A stretch of DNA of 6,705 bases from Candidatus Poribacteria bacterium (GCA_012961655.1 DTYX01000236.1:1-6705), one strand, 5' to 3'. Shown: positions 1 to 6,651, counted from the stretch's first letter. Numbers and translations: made by a program. The notes: a model not told the origin generated them from the letters alone.

Positions 1-63
1 TTAATTCTAACTTACTTAAAGAATTTTAGAAACACAGTTCCTAAAATGGATGACACAAACACC

Positions 64-94
64 CACTACTTGCGCACATATAAACGCGGTAGTG
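64..94. repeat. Imperfect inverted repeat (hairpin) in the leader region
   Basis: CACTAC (64-69) pairs with GTAGTG (89-94), and inside it GCG (72-74) pairs with CGC (85-87), leaving a small TT/G internal loop and a 10-base loop. No T-run follows, so it does not look like an intrinsic terminator. The rest of 1-242 shows no gene, no RNA gene and no convincing promoter that I can support. The hairpin could be a dispersed intergenic repeat, an operator or chance. Confidence 0.35.
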
Positions 95-242
95 CAATCG
101 CTCTCTCCACCAAAAACTACAACTGTTTAAAGTTTCACATCTTCTAAGCGCGGAGAATTCCTGCATTTAAGTATTTTCCACAAAACATCGATAGGATTTT
201 ATTTGCAATCTGTAAGCTGGCTGCAATGCCGAAGCAAAAGAC

Positions 243-248
243 GAGGTG
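243..248 (+). promoter_or_regulatory. Ribosome binding site that decides the CHASE2 start
   Basis: GAGGTG matches the 3' part of the consensus AAGGAGGTGA and lies nine bases before ATG 258. The upstream in-frame GTG at 246 overlaps this motif, so it cannot use it. This favours 258 as the start. Confidence 0.6.
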
Positions 249-257
249 GAAATCATA

Positions 258-974
258 ATGATTTCCAGAATAAATATATCAATTTTCACTCAAAAGAGAG
301 TAATTATTGGAGTGCTATTGGGTATAGGCGTCACACTGATTGTTACGGTTCTCTCATTGATGGAATTGATGGAGGATTTTGAACTTAAAACTCTGGACTA
401 TCGATTCCTGATTAGAGGTCCAAGAGATGTCACAGATGATATCGTCATTGTAGCTATTGATGATGTTACTATCCAGGGATTAAAGCAAGGATGGCCTATC
501 AGTCGAGATTTTTATGCACTGCTTGTAGATTACCTATCCAAATACGGCGCTGCCGTCATCGCTTTTGATATACTCTTTATCGACCGTGATATTGAACATC
601 CAGAACGTGACCATCTTTTGAGTCACGTTACCAACAACGCAGGAAATGTACTACATTCTATAGGATTCAGATTTGAATCATCTGACCAACATTTTGCCAA
701 AATGTTGTCAAGCGAAGAGACAGAACTTCTAACGCGTTTTTCACTTTCCACAACACAAACCTATCCCACTAATTTCTCTCGTGCAAGTAGTATTCTACCG
801 TTTTTACCGGATTTACTGTTTTCATCTAAAAACATTGGTCATGTGAATATGCAACCGGATAGTGATGGTCTTACTAGACACTTAGAACTGGTTATTGAAT
901 TTAATGGACATCTTTATCCAGCTTTGCCTTTAGCGGCTACATGCAACTACTTGAATAGAGAAAAAAAGATGTGA
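258..974 (+). CDS. CHASE2-domain sensor protein, N-terminal part (frame broken)
   Basis: A 238-residue reading frame. An N-terminal hydrophobic helix (about residues 14-34) leads into a CHASE2 domain, an extracytoplasmic sensor module found in adenylate cyclases, kinases and SpoIIE-type phosphatases. Visible CHASE2 hallmarks are the ELKTLDYRF start (42-50), IVIVAIDD (62-69), WPISRDFYA (about 79-87) and AAVIAFDILF (98-107). The ligand is unknown. The frame ends at TGA 972-974, but CHASE2-like sequence continues directly in the -1 frame (from 968: DVIIRDGIIDLGE..., then KIPIDNQGRILV), so the protein is cut before its last strands and the following membrane helices. The break lies on an A7 run (961-967), so either a lost A or ribosomal slippage can explain it. 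ATG 258 is preferred to GTG 246 because of the Shine-Dalgarno. The family call is strong; whether the gene is functional is open. Confidence 0.8.
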   Translation: MISRINISIFTQKRVIIGVLLGIGVTLIVTVLSLMELMEDFELKTLDYRFLIRGPRDVTDDIVIVAIDDVTIQGLKQGWPISRDFYALLVDYLSKYGAAVIAFDILFIDRDIEHPERDHLLSHVTNNAGNVLHSIGFRFESSDQHFAKMLSSEETELLTRFSLSTTQTYPTNFSRASSILPFLPDLLFSSKNIGHVNMQPDSDGLTRHLELVIEFNGHLYPALPLAATCNYLNREKKM

Positions 975-995
975 TTATCCGTGATGGGATAATCG
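962..995 (+). promoter_or_regulatory. Candidate -1 frameshift site: slippery heptamer plus stem-loop
   Basis: In the reading frame used by the CHASE2 gene the codons are gaA AAA AAG ATG TGA. A AAA AAG (962-968) is the heptamer used by E. coli dnaX. Slippage by -1 enters the frame that continues CHASE2. Four bases later GATTATCC (973-980) and GGATAATC (987-994) form a perfect 8-bp stem with a 6-base loop; T972-G995 can add a wobble pair. No upstream stimulatory Shine-Dalgarno is visible. The layout is directly seen; function is inference, and a one-base deletion or a sequencing error in the A-run would look the same. Confidence 0.35.
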
Positions 996-1106
996 ATTTG
1001 GGAGAGACAAAATTTGGTAGAATAAAAATTCCCATCGATAATCAAGGCAGAATACTGGTCCACGCCTATTTCACCTTCATATCCTGCCCTCCAAATTCAT
1101 GCTGAT

Positions 1107-2411
1107 GTGATGGATAGTATACTTCAGGGCAGATTCTTAACTCGCATACCCAAAATTTGGAATCTTACCGTTCTATTGTTTTTAGGATTTGTCATAAGCA
1201 TAATCCTGTCCGTAGTCAGAGCTTTGATGAAGGTACTTTTTTTCATCATTGTCTTAACAATTTGCGTTGCTTTAACTGCCGTTCTTTTTATCTATGCCGG
1301 CGTATGGCTCGATTTATTTTCCCCGATGTTGGTTTCAACATCGGTTTTTCTTTGCATAACATCTCACGATTATTTTCACAGCTTACTATATGAGCAAATG
1401 GTAAGAAAGGAACTATCAATTGCTCGACAGATTCAGATGCGTCTTTTACCAAAAGAGGAACCACACTTAAAAGGATTTGACATTTCAGCTTTAAGTGAGC
1501 CTCATAGCTCAGTGGGTGGCGATTACTACGATTTCATCAACCTGGATAAAGATCGGCTCGGGATAGCGATTGGTGACGCTTCAGGGAAGGGTGTGCCTGC
1601 AAGCTTGCTTGTGACAACTTCCCGAGCTGCTCTTCGAGCATATATGGAAAATGTTGGTACTCTTGCAGATGTCCTGGTAAAGCTAAATAACTTTGTTTAT
1701 CGCGATACGGATTCCGATAAGTTTGTTACATTGTTCTGTTGCATTCTAAACGTGTCTGACAAGAAGCTGATATATTCCAATGCAGGACATAACTCCCCTC
1801 TCTTGTACCGCTCAAAGGATGGGAGTTTTGAGGCTTTAGAAAGCCACGGCATGCCTTTAGGTATGTTCGAAGGTGCTCCCTATGATGAAAGTGAAATTGA
1901 TTTAGCAGATGGAGACATTTTGGTCATTTATACTGATGGTGTGACAGAAGCGGAAAACAAAAGGGAGGAAAAAATGGCTAAGAACAAACTGTCGACGAGA
2001 GGTATTTCGATTTCACGTTTTTGCTTCGCAAATCCGTGTTCCCTTATTTTAGTTTCCATTGTGACATTGACTTTCACAAGCTTTGCCTCTGCTCAGACAG
2101 ATATCAAACTTCCACATGAGAAGACGATTGGAAGAGGAGTGTTGAACATCTCTTCCAAGCCGGTCGGTGCGAAGGTGTTTTTGAACGGTGAATTTGTGGG
2201 ACATACACCTACTAAGGCGCCGGATTTAATCCCCGGAACGTATGAAGTGAAAGTGACTAAGATAAATCACGGCACAGGAATCAAAAAAGTGTTCGTGAAA
2301 GAAGATCAAAATATCGATGTATCATTGAAACTTCCAAACAGGACAAATCCTATTGGCACCGCAATAGCGTTATTGGGCATAATAAGTGTGCTTATAGCGC
2401 TTGAACACTAA
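1107..2411 (+). CDS. Open frame: membrane helices and truncated SpoIIE/RsbU-type PP2C phosphatase, fused in frame to a PEGA protein
   Basis: A 434-codon frame; the GTG at 1107 is only the first possible start after the frame break and has no clear ribosome binding site. Residues 1-18 are the end of CHASE2; three hydrophobic helices follow (about 19-38, 42-65, 68-88), then a linker with ELSIARQIQMRLLP, typical of RsbU-like proteins. The phosphatase motifs are GGDYYDF (metal ligands D139, D142), IGDASGKG (D157), SNAGHNSPLL, and YTDGVTEA (D277). The domain would act in the cytoplasm, removing phosphate from a serine/threonine of an anti-anti-sigma (STAS) protein. It ends about 50-60 residues early: after TEAEN the frame enters a signal peptide (residue 290 on), so the last metal-binding DD segment is missing and activity is doubtful. 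Codon 290 is the ATG of the PEGA gene. A real fusion protein, a deletion junction and an assembly error are all possible. Confidence 0.7.
   Translation: MMDSILQGRFLTRIPKIWNLTVLLFLGFVISIILSVVRALMKVLFFIIVLTICVALTAVLFIYAGVWLDLFSPMLVSTSVFLCITSHDYFHSLLYEQMVRKELSIARQIQMRLLPKEEPHLKGFDISALSEPHSSVGGDYYDFINLDKDRLGIAIGDASGKGVPASLLVTTSRAALRAYMENVGTLADVLVKLNNFVYRDTDSDKFVTLFCCILNVSDKKLIYSNAGHNSPLLYRSKDGSFEALESHGMPLGMFEGAPYDESEIDLADGDILVIYTDGVTEAENKREEKMAKNKLSTRGISISRFCFANPCSLILVSIVTLTFTSFASAQTDIKLPHEKTIGRGVLNISSKPVGAKVFLNGEFVGHTPTKAPDLIPGTYEVKVTKINHGTGIKKVFVKEDQNIDVSLKLPNRTNPIGTAIALLGIISVLIALEH
1323..1353 (+). terminator. Intrinsic-terminator-like hairpin inside the sensor gene
   Basis: CCGATGTTG (1323-1331) and CAACATCGG (1336-1344) form a perfect 9-bp stem with the tetraloop GTTT, followed at once by TTTTTCTTT (1345-1353). 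This is the standard shape of a Rho-independent terminator on the + strand. It lies within codons for the third membrane helix, before the phosphatase domain, so it could cause partial termination between sensor and output module. It may instead be a chance product of T-rich helix codons; the stem is only moderately GC-rich. Confidence 0.45.
1962..1968 (+). promoter_or_regulatory. Strong Shine-Dalgarno of the PEGA gene, inside the phosphatase frame
   Basis: AGGGAGG lies five bases before ATG 1974. It overlaps the last phosphatase-like codons (AENKREE), so it shows where the next gene begins even though no stop codon separates the two frames. Confidence 0.75.
1974..2411 (+). CDS. Secreted PEGA-domain protein
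   Basis: A 145-residue protein with an N-terminal signal peptide: basic start MAKNKLSTR, hydrophobic core about residues 22-36, and a likely type I cleavage after ASA (40/41, next residues QTD). Residues about 54-118 form a PEGA domain, a small beta-sandwich found in surface proteins, with the expected pattern GVLNISSKPVGAKVFLNGE, VGHTPTKAP, LIPGTYEVKV, and a final VSLKL strand. A short hydrophobic tail (about 124-142, IGTAIALLGIISVLIAL) may anchor it in a membrane. It probably acts in the periplasm or on the cell surface; no enzyme motif is seen. The start is set by the Shine-Dalgarno at 1962-1968. It lies in frame with the truncated phosphatase upstream, and the outer-membrane protein begins 14 bases after its stop, so both are likely co-transcribed. 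The PEGA call is firm; the specific role is unknown. Confidence 0.8.
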   Translation: MAKNKLSTRGISISRFCFANPCSLILVSIVTLTFTSFASAQTDIKLPHEKTIGRGVLNISSKPVGAKVFLNGEFVGHTPTKAPDLIPGTYEVKVTKINHGTGIKKVFVKEDQNIDVSLKLPNRTNPIGTAIALLGIISVLIALEH

Positions 2412-2425
2412 TCGAGGAGTAAATA

Positions 2426-3550
2426 ATGATGGCGAAAAACTTGGCAGTGTTTGCTCTTTCGACGATGATATTGGTGTTCCTTTTCGGAACTTTCATCGTA
2501 GCGGCAGAGGATGCTGTTTTTATTGAGGGTGTGCGTTCCATCGGCATGGGTGGAGCTTTTGTGGCAGTTGCAGATGATGAGAATCTGCTATTCTTTAATC
2601 CCGCGGGTTTGGTGAATATCGACGACAGCAGACTGTCAATATATGGACTTAGATTGGGGATAAATACCGATACAGTGGAAACAGTTGAGAATCTAGTTTC
2701 ATCGCGCAGCAAAGCTGGTAGTTGGCGGAAATTATCTGAGAAATCAGTTAATAAATTGAGTGAGTTTGAGCCACTGGGCAATATCTCTGGGCCTTTTGAG
2801 ATTGTTTATATCCGCCCACATTTTGCTTTTGCGTTTTTGGATATGGCAAAAAACAAAGCGAAGTATAGTTATATTGAAGGAAAATCGGATGTCCTCATCA
2901 GCAGTCGTGTTGATTTCATAGGTGCCATCTCATGTGGGGTAGGGCCTTATCATCTTCATGAAAGATACCTTCCTGGAGGGTTGTCAATTGGCGGAACAAC
3001 TAAATACATATCACGAAGCTGGATAGCGGAAAACCATATATGGGATTTGACGGGCTTTAAGCCCACAGCTAAAATAGGTCGAGGCTTAGGCTTTGACCTG
3101 GGAATTTTATATGAGATAAGAGATAATTTAAATTTAGGACTTTCCATACGAGATTTTTCTGGCACAAAGCTTATGTGGCGAGAGAAGTTAGTTAATAGAA
3201 GCCTTAAAGTAGAAAAAAGTATCTCCAAAACGAATATAAGCAAAGATTTCACATTGGGTATGTGTTATAAACCTGATTGGGAGATTCCTTATTGGCTGAG
3301 TGATGCCATTTTCGCTTTGGATATAGGCGCTTTTCGGCTGTTTTTCAAGGAGTTGCATTTCGGCAGCGAAGTGAAACTATTCCATCATTTATTCTTAAGA
3401 GCAGGCTTTGGCGACGGCTTCAGGTTTGGGGTTGGAATACGTACCCAAATACTGTTTATAGATTACGCTTACGTCCCCAAACTAAAGGATGAATATTTAG
3501 ATTATACGGCGGTTAATAATCATTTTCTTTCAATCATACTTCGATACTGA
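2426..3550 (+). CDS. Outer-membrane beta-barrel protein, PorV/FadL/TraF-like
   Basis: A 374-residue exported protein. The signal peptide has a hydrophobic core at about residues 6-25 and likely cleavage after VAA (27/28). The mature N-terminus carries RSIGMGGAFVAVADDE followed by LLFFNPAGL (38-62), the signature shared by PorV/UPF0164, TraF-like and FadL-type barrels. Alternating amphipathic strands follow (for example LGLSIRDFSG, FLRAGFGDGFRFGVGIRT), and the chain ends in FLSIILRY with a terminal aromatic, as expected for recognition by the BAM machinery. It should sit in the outer membrane; whether it is a transporter, a secretion accessory or a structural protein cannot be told. A Shine-Dalgarno GAGGAG (2414-2419) serves ATG 2426 or the adjacent ATG 2429. 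The 14-base gap to the PEGA gene suggests one operon. The frame is intact, unlike that of the sensor gene. Confidence 0.8.
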   Translation: MMAKNLAVFALSTMILVFLFGTFIVAAEDAVFIEGVRSIGMGGAFVAVADDENLLFFNPAGLVNIDDSRLSIYGLRLGINTDTVETVENLVSSRSKAGSWRKLSEKSVNKLSEFEPLGNISGPFEIVYIRPHFAFAFLDMAKNKAKYSYIEGKSDVLISSRVDFIGAISCGVGPYHLHERYLPGGLSIGGTTKYISRSWIAENHIWDLTGFKPTAKIGRGLGFDLGILYEIRDNLNLGLSIRDFSGTKLMWREKLVNRSLKVEKSISKTNISKDFTLGMCYKPDWEIPYWLSDAIFALDIGAFRLFFKELHFGSEVKLFHHLFLRAGFGDGFRFGVGIRTQILFIDYAYVPKLKDEYLDYTAVNNHFLSIILRY

Positions 3551-3557
3551 ATTTTGC

Positions 3558-3646
3558 TGGGTAGGTCGCGCGGCGTGTTTTGCGCCTCGTTACCACTCAC
3601 TCCCAAGGGACGGTAATGTCACAGCAGATGCGTGATGCGTGATGAG
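3558..3646. repeat. Inverted and tandem repeats in the barrel-lipoprotein spacer
   Basis: The 181-base spacer 3551-3731 holds several short repeats. GGCG (3572-3575) and CGCC (3583-3586) can form a hairpin, with GGTA (3560-3563) and TACC (3591-3594) as an outer arm. TTACC (3590-3594) also pairs with GGTAA (3612-3616), with CCCAAGGG (3602-3609) between them. The 7-base unit GATGCGT occurs twice in tandem, plus a partial third copy (3627-3644). No T-run follows, so I do not call a terminator. It may be a dispersed intergenic repeat remnant. Confidence 0.35.
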
Positions 3647-3675
3647 CAATTTTACAAAATTTCCAAGAAAGCCTT

Positions 3676-3703
3676 TAGACACTCGTAGGCACTTTTTTAA
3701 ACT
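3676..3703 (+). promoter_or_regulatory. Possible sigma70-type promoter for the lipoprotein gene
   Basis: TAGACA (3676-3681, five of six matches to TTGACA) and TAAACT (3698-3703, four of six to TATAAT) are 16 bases apart. Transcription would start near 3710, just before the Shine-Dalgarno GGAG (3719-3722) of ATG 3732. The match is moderate in AT-rich DNA, so confidence is low. Confidence 0.3.
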
Positions 3704-3731
3704 GCATCTCCTGAAATTGGAGTTGATTTAT

Positions 3732-6194
3732 ATGAAGCTAACAAAAAGTTTTATAATTTATACGACGCTGCCCTTGATATGCATCTTATGCGGATGTTAT
3801 TCTAATTTAATGTATCGGGGTCGAGTATATGAAGAACATGGGGACTATCGTCTGGCTATTGATAGTTACCAGAAAGCAGTGGAAGCAAGCTCGAAGATGG
3901 AGCAGAAAGCAGATGCGCATAGAAAATTAGGACAGATATACATCCTGTTAGGATTGTATGATGACGCCATCAGAGAGTTTAAAGTCGTGAGAAAGATGAC
4001 TGGCGATGATGCCGAAATCTGCTACTATTTAGGATATAGTTATTATGAGAGAGGTGAAGAATGGTTAGAAGACGCAGCAAAGGAGCTTGAGCGTTCTATC
4101 CAGAGTGGCGGCCCAACTAAGGCACATTTTTACCTCGGCGCAGTGTATCTCAGTCAGGGGAAATATGGACTTGCATCCAACGAATTCAATGAGGTAGTGA
4201 AACTGGAAGACAGCATCGATGCTAAGTACTATCTTGCGATAAGTTGCGAAAAACAGGGGAAGTATAGCCAAGCAATAGAACAGTTAATCGAAAGCGAGAT
4301 AGACGAAGAGCTAAAAAATACTTATAGTCAAGATTTGGAACGCATCATAGCTAAGCGTGCTGAAGTAGCAAAGAGAAGGGAAGCAATCTTGAATATGAAT
4401 CCTGTTTTCTCTTCTATTTACAAATACTATCACGACCATCCAATAGGCACGCTGACTTTAACTAATCAAACTGATGAGATTTTGCACAACATTCGAGCCG
4501 AGGTGTATATCAAAAACTACATGGATATTCCCACCGTTGTGACCAGTGAAGACATACTGCCAAATTCTCAGAAGGAGATAGAGCTATATGCTGATTTCAA
4601 CAACAACATCCTCAATGTGACAGAAAATATTGAAAATCAAACGATTTTGGTTATACTCAGTTACGATACAGAGAGCTCTAAAGGTCAACAGCAAAATGTT
4701 TCAGGGACATTTTTCCTCTACAGTAGGAACGCTATGAGCTGGCAGCCCAATCCCGAGTCGATAGCCGCTTTCATAACCCCCAAAGATGAGCCAGTGGAAC
4801 AGTTTGCCAAGAAGGTGGCTTTTGGTAAAAGACCATTCGAGCGAGCTATACAGATTTATGACGCTTTAAATATCTTTGGCGTCCAGTATCTGCAAGACCC
4901 TAATGACCCCTATGGAGATGAAGTGGACTATGTCCGTTATCCCAGGCAGACACTTGACCTTAAGAAAGGGGATTGCGATGATGTTGTTGTTCTGTATGCT
5001 TCATGTTTGGAAAATGTTCGTATAGATACCGCCTTAATTCTTGCTCCTGAACATATATTCTTGATGTTGGACACGGGTATCCATGCTAAGCACGCATCCG
5101 ACTTCTTCTTAGACCCCAATTTATATGAAATTAGGAGCAACAACCACGCTTGGATACCGGTGGAAGCAACGATGTTGGGCAAGGAAGGAACAACATTTTT
5201 TGAAGCATGGTCTACTGGTGTGAAAGTATATTCAAGACTTAAATTTAGAGGTGAAACTTTTTCCGTAATCGATACGAAGGAAGCTTGGAAGGAATTCAAG
5301 CCAGCTACACTGCCGCTTGTAGATATTCAGCTTGAAATTCCAGGTGTACAGCAAGTAAGTAGCGCATATGAGGTGGATGTTTCTAAGATAGAAAAGCACA
5401 GAGAAGATACATTAAAGAGGATGATTGACCATTATCTTGCTACTTTGAAATCTAAACCGAATGATGTGAAGATTCACAATAGACTTGGAGTTTTATATGC
5501 AAAGCGTGGAGATTTAGAATTGGCGGAAAAGAATCTTAGAGATGCGATTCTCTTGCAGCCACTTTATTCAGGTGCGCGTAACAACTTGGGCAATGTGTTC
5601 CTGCTTCAAGGCAGACACGAAGAGGCTAAAGATGAGTATGAAGAGGCGCTTCGGATTAACCCAGAGAATGTCGGTGTCTATCTCAACCTGGCGATGATGT
5701 ATTACACTTCTGGACACCGGCAGGAGACATTCAATGCACTGCAACAGGCATTGCAATTCTATTCTGAAGAGGAGCTAGCAGCTTTATTGGGAATTGCAGA
5801 AGAGGTGGCTGGCATGACGCGTGCAAATGAAGCTGATTCTATAATGCGGGAGATAAGGTCACTTTTAAAGAAATCGGCGGAAGATAAGAAGAAGTATCAA
5901 GAAGCGCTAAAATCGTTATCCAAACAAGAACTCCAAAAGCTGACTGAGATGAAGGACATTAAAGAGATACGAGAGAAGCTTAAAAAAGAGGCAGAGAAAA
6001 AGCTTAAAAAAAGGGATGCTAAGGAGCTTTCAGCAGATGAAGTGAAGTTGCTTCTTCAGGAGGCATTGGCAAAGCTCCCTGAAAAGAATGCACCTCAAAA
6101 ACCCGTTTCACCCATTGACACAGGGGCTCCTCGTGGTGATGAATTCCAAAATCCAAAAACTCTCAGGTGGTGGTTGTACTGGAGTGAAATTTGA
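3732..6194 (+). CDS. Large envelope lipoprotein: TPR - beta domain - transglutaminase-like - TPR - coiled coil
   Basis: An 820-residue protein when started at ATG 3732, which has GGAG nine bases upstream and begins a lipoprotein signal peptide (hydrophobic 7-19, lipobox-like LCGC with C22). In-frame starts at 3639 and 3642 add 30-31 basic residues before the signal and have no ribosome binding site. Five TPR-like repeats span about 23-190 (for example HGDYRLAIDSYQKAV). A beta-rich region follows (about 228-335). The transglutaminase-like domain (about 357-500) has KKGDCDD with candidate nucleophile C415, PEHIFLML (H441) and NNHAWIPVEAT (H472, E478), so a Cys-His-acid triad is plausible. Three more TPRs lie at about 578-678, then a very charged, Lys/Glu-rich coiled-coil tail (about 705-790). 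It is probably anchored to a membrane and faces the periplasm. The substrate is unknown; scaffolding plus peptide or isopeptide chemistry is inference. The gene is intact. Confidence 0.75.
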   Translation: MKLTKSFIIYTTLPLICILCGCYSNLMYRGRVYEEHGDYRLAIDSYQKAVEASSKMEQKADAHRKLGQIYILLGLYDDAIREFKVVRKMTGDDAEICYYLGYSYYERGEEWLEDAAKELERSIQSGGPTKAHFYLGAVYLSQGKYGLASNEFNEVVKLEDSIDAKYYLAISCEKQGKYSQAIEQLIESEIDEELKNTYSQDLERIIAKRAEVAKRREAILNMNPVFSSIYKYYHDHPIGTLTLTNQTDEILHNIRAEVYIKNYMDIPTVVTSEDILPNSQKEIELYADFNNNILNVTENIENQTILVILSYDTESSKGQQQNVSGTFFLYSRNAMSWQPNPESIAAFITPKDEPVEQFAKKVAFGKRPFERAIQIYDALNIFGVQYLQDPNDPYGDEVDYVRYPRQTLDLKKGDCDDVVVLYASCLENVRIDTALILAPEHIFLMLDTGIHAKHASDFFLDPNLYEIRSNNHAWIPVEATMLGKEGTTFFEAWSTGVKVYSRLKFRGETFSVIDTKEAWKEFKPATLPLVDIQLEIPGVQQVSSAYEVDVSKIEKHREDTLKRMIDHYLATLKSKPNDVKIHNRLGVLYAKRGDLELAEKNLRDAILLQPLYSGARNNLGNVFLLQGRHEEAKDEYEEALRINPENVGVYLNLAMMYYTSGHRQETFNALQQALQFYSEEELAALLGIAEEVAGMTRANEADSIMREIRSLLKKSAEDKKKYQEALKSLSKQELQKLTEMKDIKEIREKLKKEAEKKLKKRDAKELSADEVKLLLQEALAKLPEKNAPQKPVSPIDTGAPRGDEFQNPKTLRWWLYWSEI

Positions 6195-6234
6195 CCATAT
6201 TTTGATTGAGCCAGGTATTTTAAGATTATGATTT

Positions 6235-6263
6235 TTGACAAAAATAAGAGTTGCTGAGATATT
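6235..6263 (+). promoter_or_regulatory. Sigma70-type promoter upstream of the URO-D gene
   Basis: A perfect TTGACA (6235-6240), a 17-base spacer and GATATT (6258-6263, four of six matches to TATAAT) lie 52 bases before ATG 6316. It is the best promoter match I found in the window and suggests the URO-D gene is its own transcription unit. I see no terminator hairpin in 6195-6234. Confidence 0.5.
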
Positions 6264-6315
6264 CACTACTGCAGAAAAAAATTAAATAGAAACCTAACAC
6301 GCGCAGGAGTTTTTT

Positions 6316-6651
6316 ATGTTTGGGGGAAAAATGACGCCGAAAGAGCGACTGGAACGCGCCTGGAATTTTCAGGAGGCAGACAGAGTACCGATAGAGATGA
6401 ACATCAGCGCTGAAGCCGCAAAAGACCCGCGTAGCGCAAGAGTGCAAAAGCTAATGGCGAAATATATTGACCGTTTTTATGGTTGGTCGCCCAACTGGGG
6501 CTGGTTTGGCATGCCTTCGACAAGTGAGACAAAGGAGATTGAGAACCGTCCAGGGGAATACAAACGCATTCAGCATATAATTCACACCCCAGTCGGAGAT
6601 TTCGATGCGATTCACTGGTATGGTATTTTCCAACTACTTTTGCTTTTTTAA
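6316..6651 (+). CDS. URO-D superfamily (uroporphyrinogen decarboxylase-like) protein, truncated
   Basis: A 111-codon frame whose first 98 or so residues resemble the N-terminus of URO-D superfamily proteins of the MtaA/CmuA-like branch: MTPKERLERAWNFQEADRVPIE, then ANWGWF-like aromatic text (SPNWGWFGMPS) and PGEYKRIQHIIHTPVGDFD. Members are normally about 330-400 residues and act as corrinoid or heme-pathway methyltransferases or decarboxylases; this one stops after about a quarter of that length. The last residues (GIFQLLLLF, then TAA 6649-6651) do not fit the family, and the DNA turns AT-rich from about 6612. AGGAG (6305-6309) serves ATG 6316; ATG 6331, with a G-run before it, is an alternative start. 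A classical HemE identity is not supported, since no HemE-type motif is visible. It is probably an interrupted gene or an assembly junction. Confidence 0.65.
   Translation: MFGGKMTPKERLERAWNFQEADRVPIEMNISAEAAKDPRSARVQKLMAKYIDRFYGWSPNWGWFGMPSTSETKEIENRPGEYKRIQHIIHTPVGDFDAIHWYGIFQLLLLF

Larger units (their letters stand above)
258..1973 (+). pseudogene. Reconstructed CHASE2 - 3 TM - SpoIIE/RsbU phosphatase gene with two frame breaks and a lost 3' end
   Basis: Joining three frames restores one conventional protein. Frame A runs 258 to about 967, frame B (-1) from 968 to about 1060-1080, and frame A again onwards. Frame B supplies the expected late-CHASE2 text (IPIDNQGRILV), and the second stretch of frame A supplies YPALQIHADVMDSIL and the membrane helices. 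The two shifts cancel (-1 then +1). At the 3' end the phosphatase stops at YTDGVTEAEN without the usual FGxERL segment and final DD motif. Known family architecture is CHASE2 outside, three helices, then a cytoplasmic PP2C domain that dephosphorylates an anti-sigma-factor antagonist. Decay, assembly or base errors, or recoding at the first site are all possible. Confidence 0.6.

Noticed and set aside
175..202. Possible promoter TTTCCA / TTTTAT before the CHASE2 gene
   Set aside because: Both boxes match only four of six positions with a 16-base spacer; in AT-rich DNA that is too weak to call.
1974..2440. Similar starts MAKN of the PEGA protein and MMAKN of the barrel protein as a sign of duplication
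   Set aside because: The likeness covers only a few codons at the basic start of two signal peptides; the proteins are otherwise unrelated.
2392..2781. Open frame on the minus strand opposite the barrel gene (and similar ones at 2956-3252, 4065-4271, 4937-5299, 5568-5756, 6226-6447, 6451-6633)
   Set aside because: All lie antisense to well-supported + strand genes or to their junctions, have no ribosome binding site that I can see, and give low-complexity or Ser/Leu-rich text with no family resemblance.
3053..3065. Near-palindrome GGGCTTTAAGCCC in the barrel gene
   Set aside because: It has a one-base centre, lies in an intact coding region and is followed by no T-run; I treat it as codon chance.
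3639..3731. Upstream in-frame start of the lipoprotein gene (GTG 3639, ATG 3642)
   Set aside because: It has no Shine-Dalgarno, starts inside the GATGCGT tandem repeat, and would bury the lipoprotein signal behind 30-31 basic residues.
5976..6012. Two copies of AAGCTTAAAAAA and A-runs as another slippery site
   Set aside because: They encode the repeated EKLKK text of the coiled coil, the frame stays open, and the codon phase (CTT AAA AAA) is not that of the dnaX heptamer.
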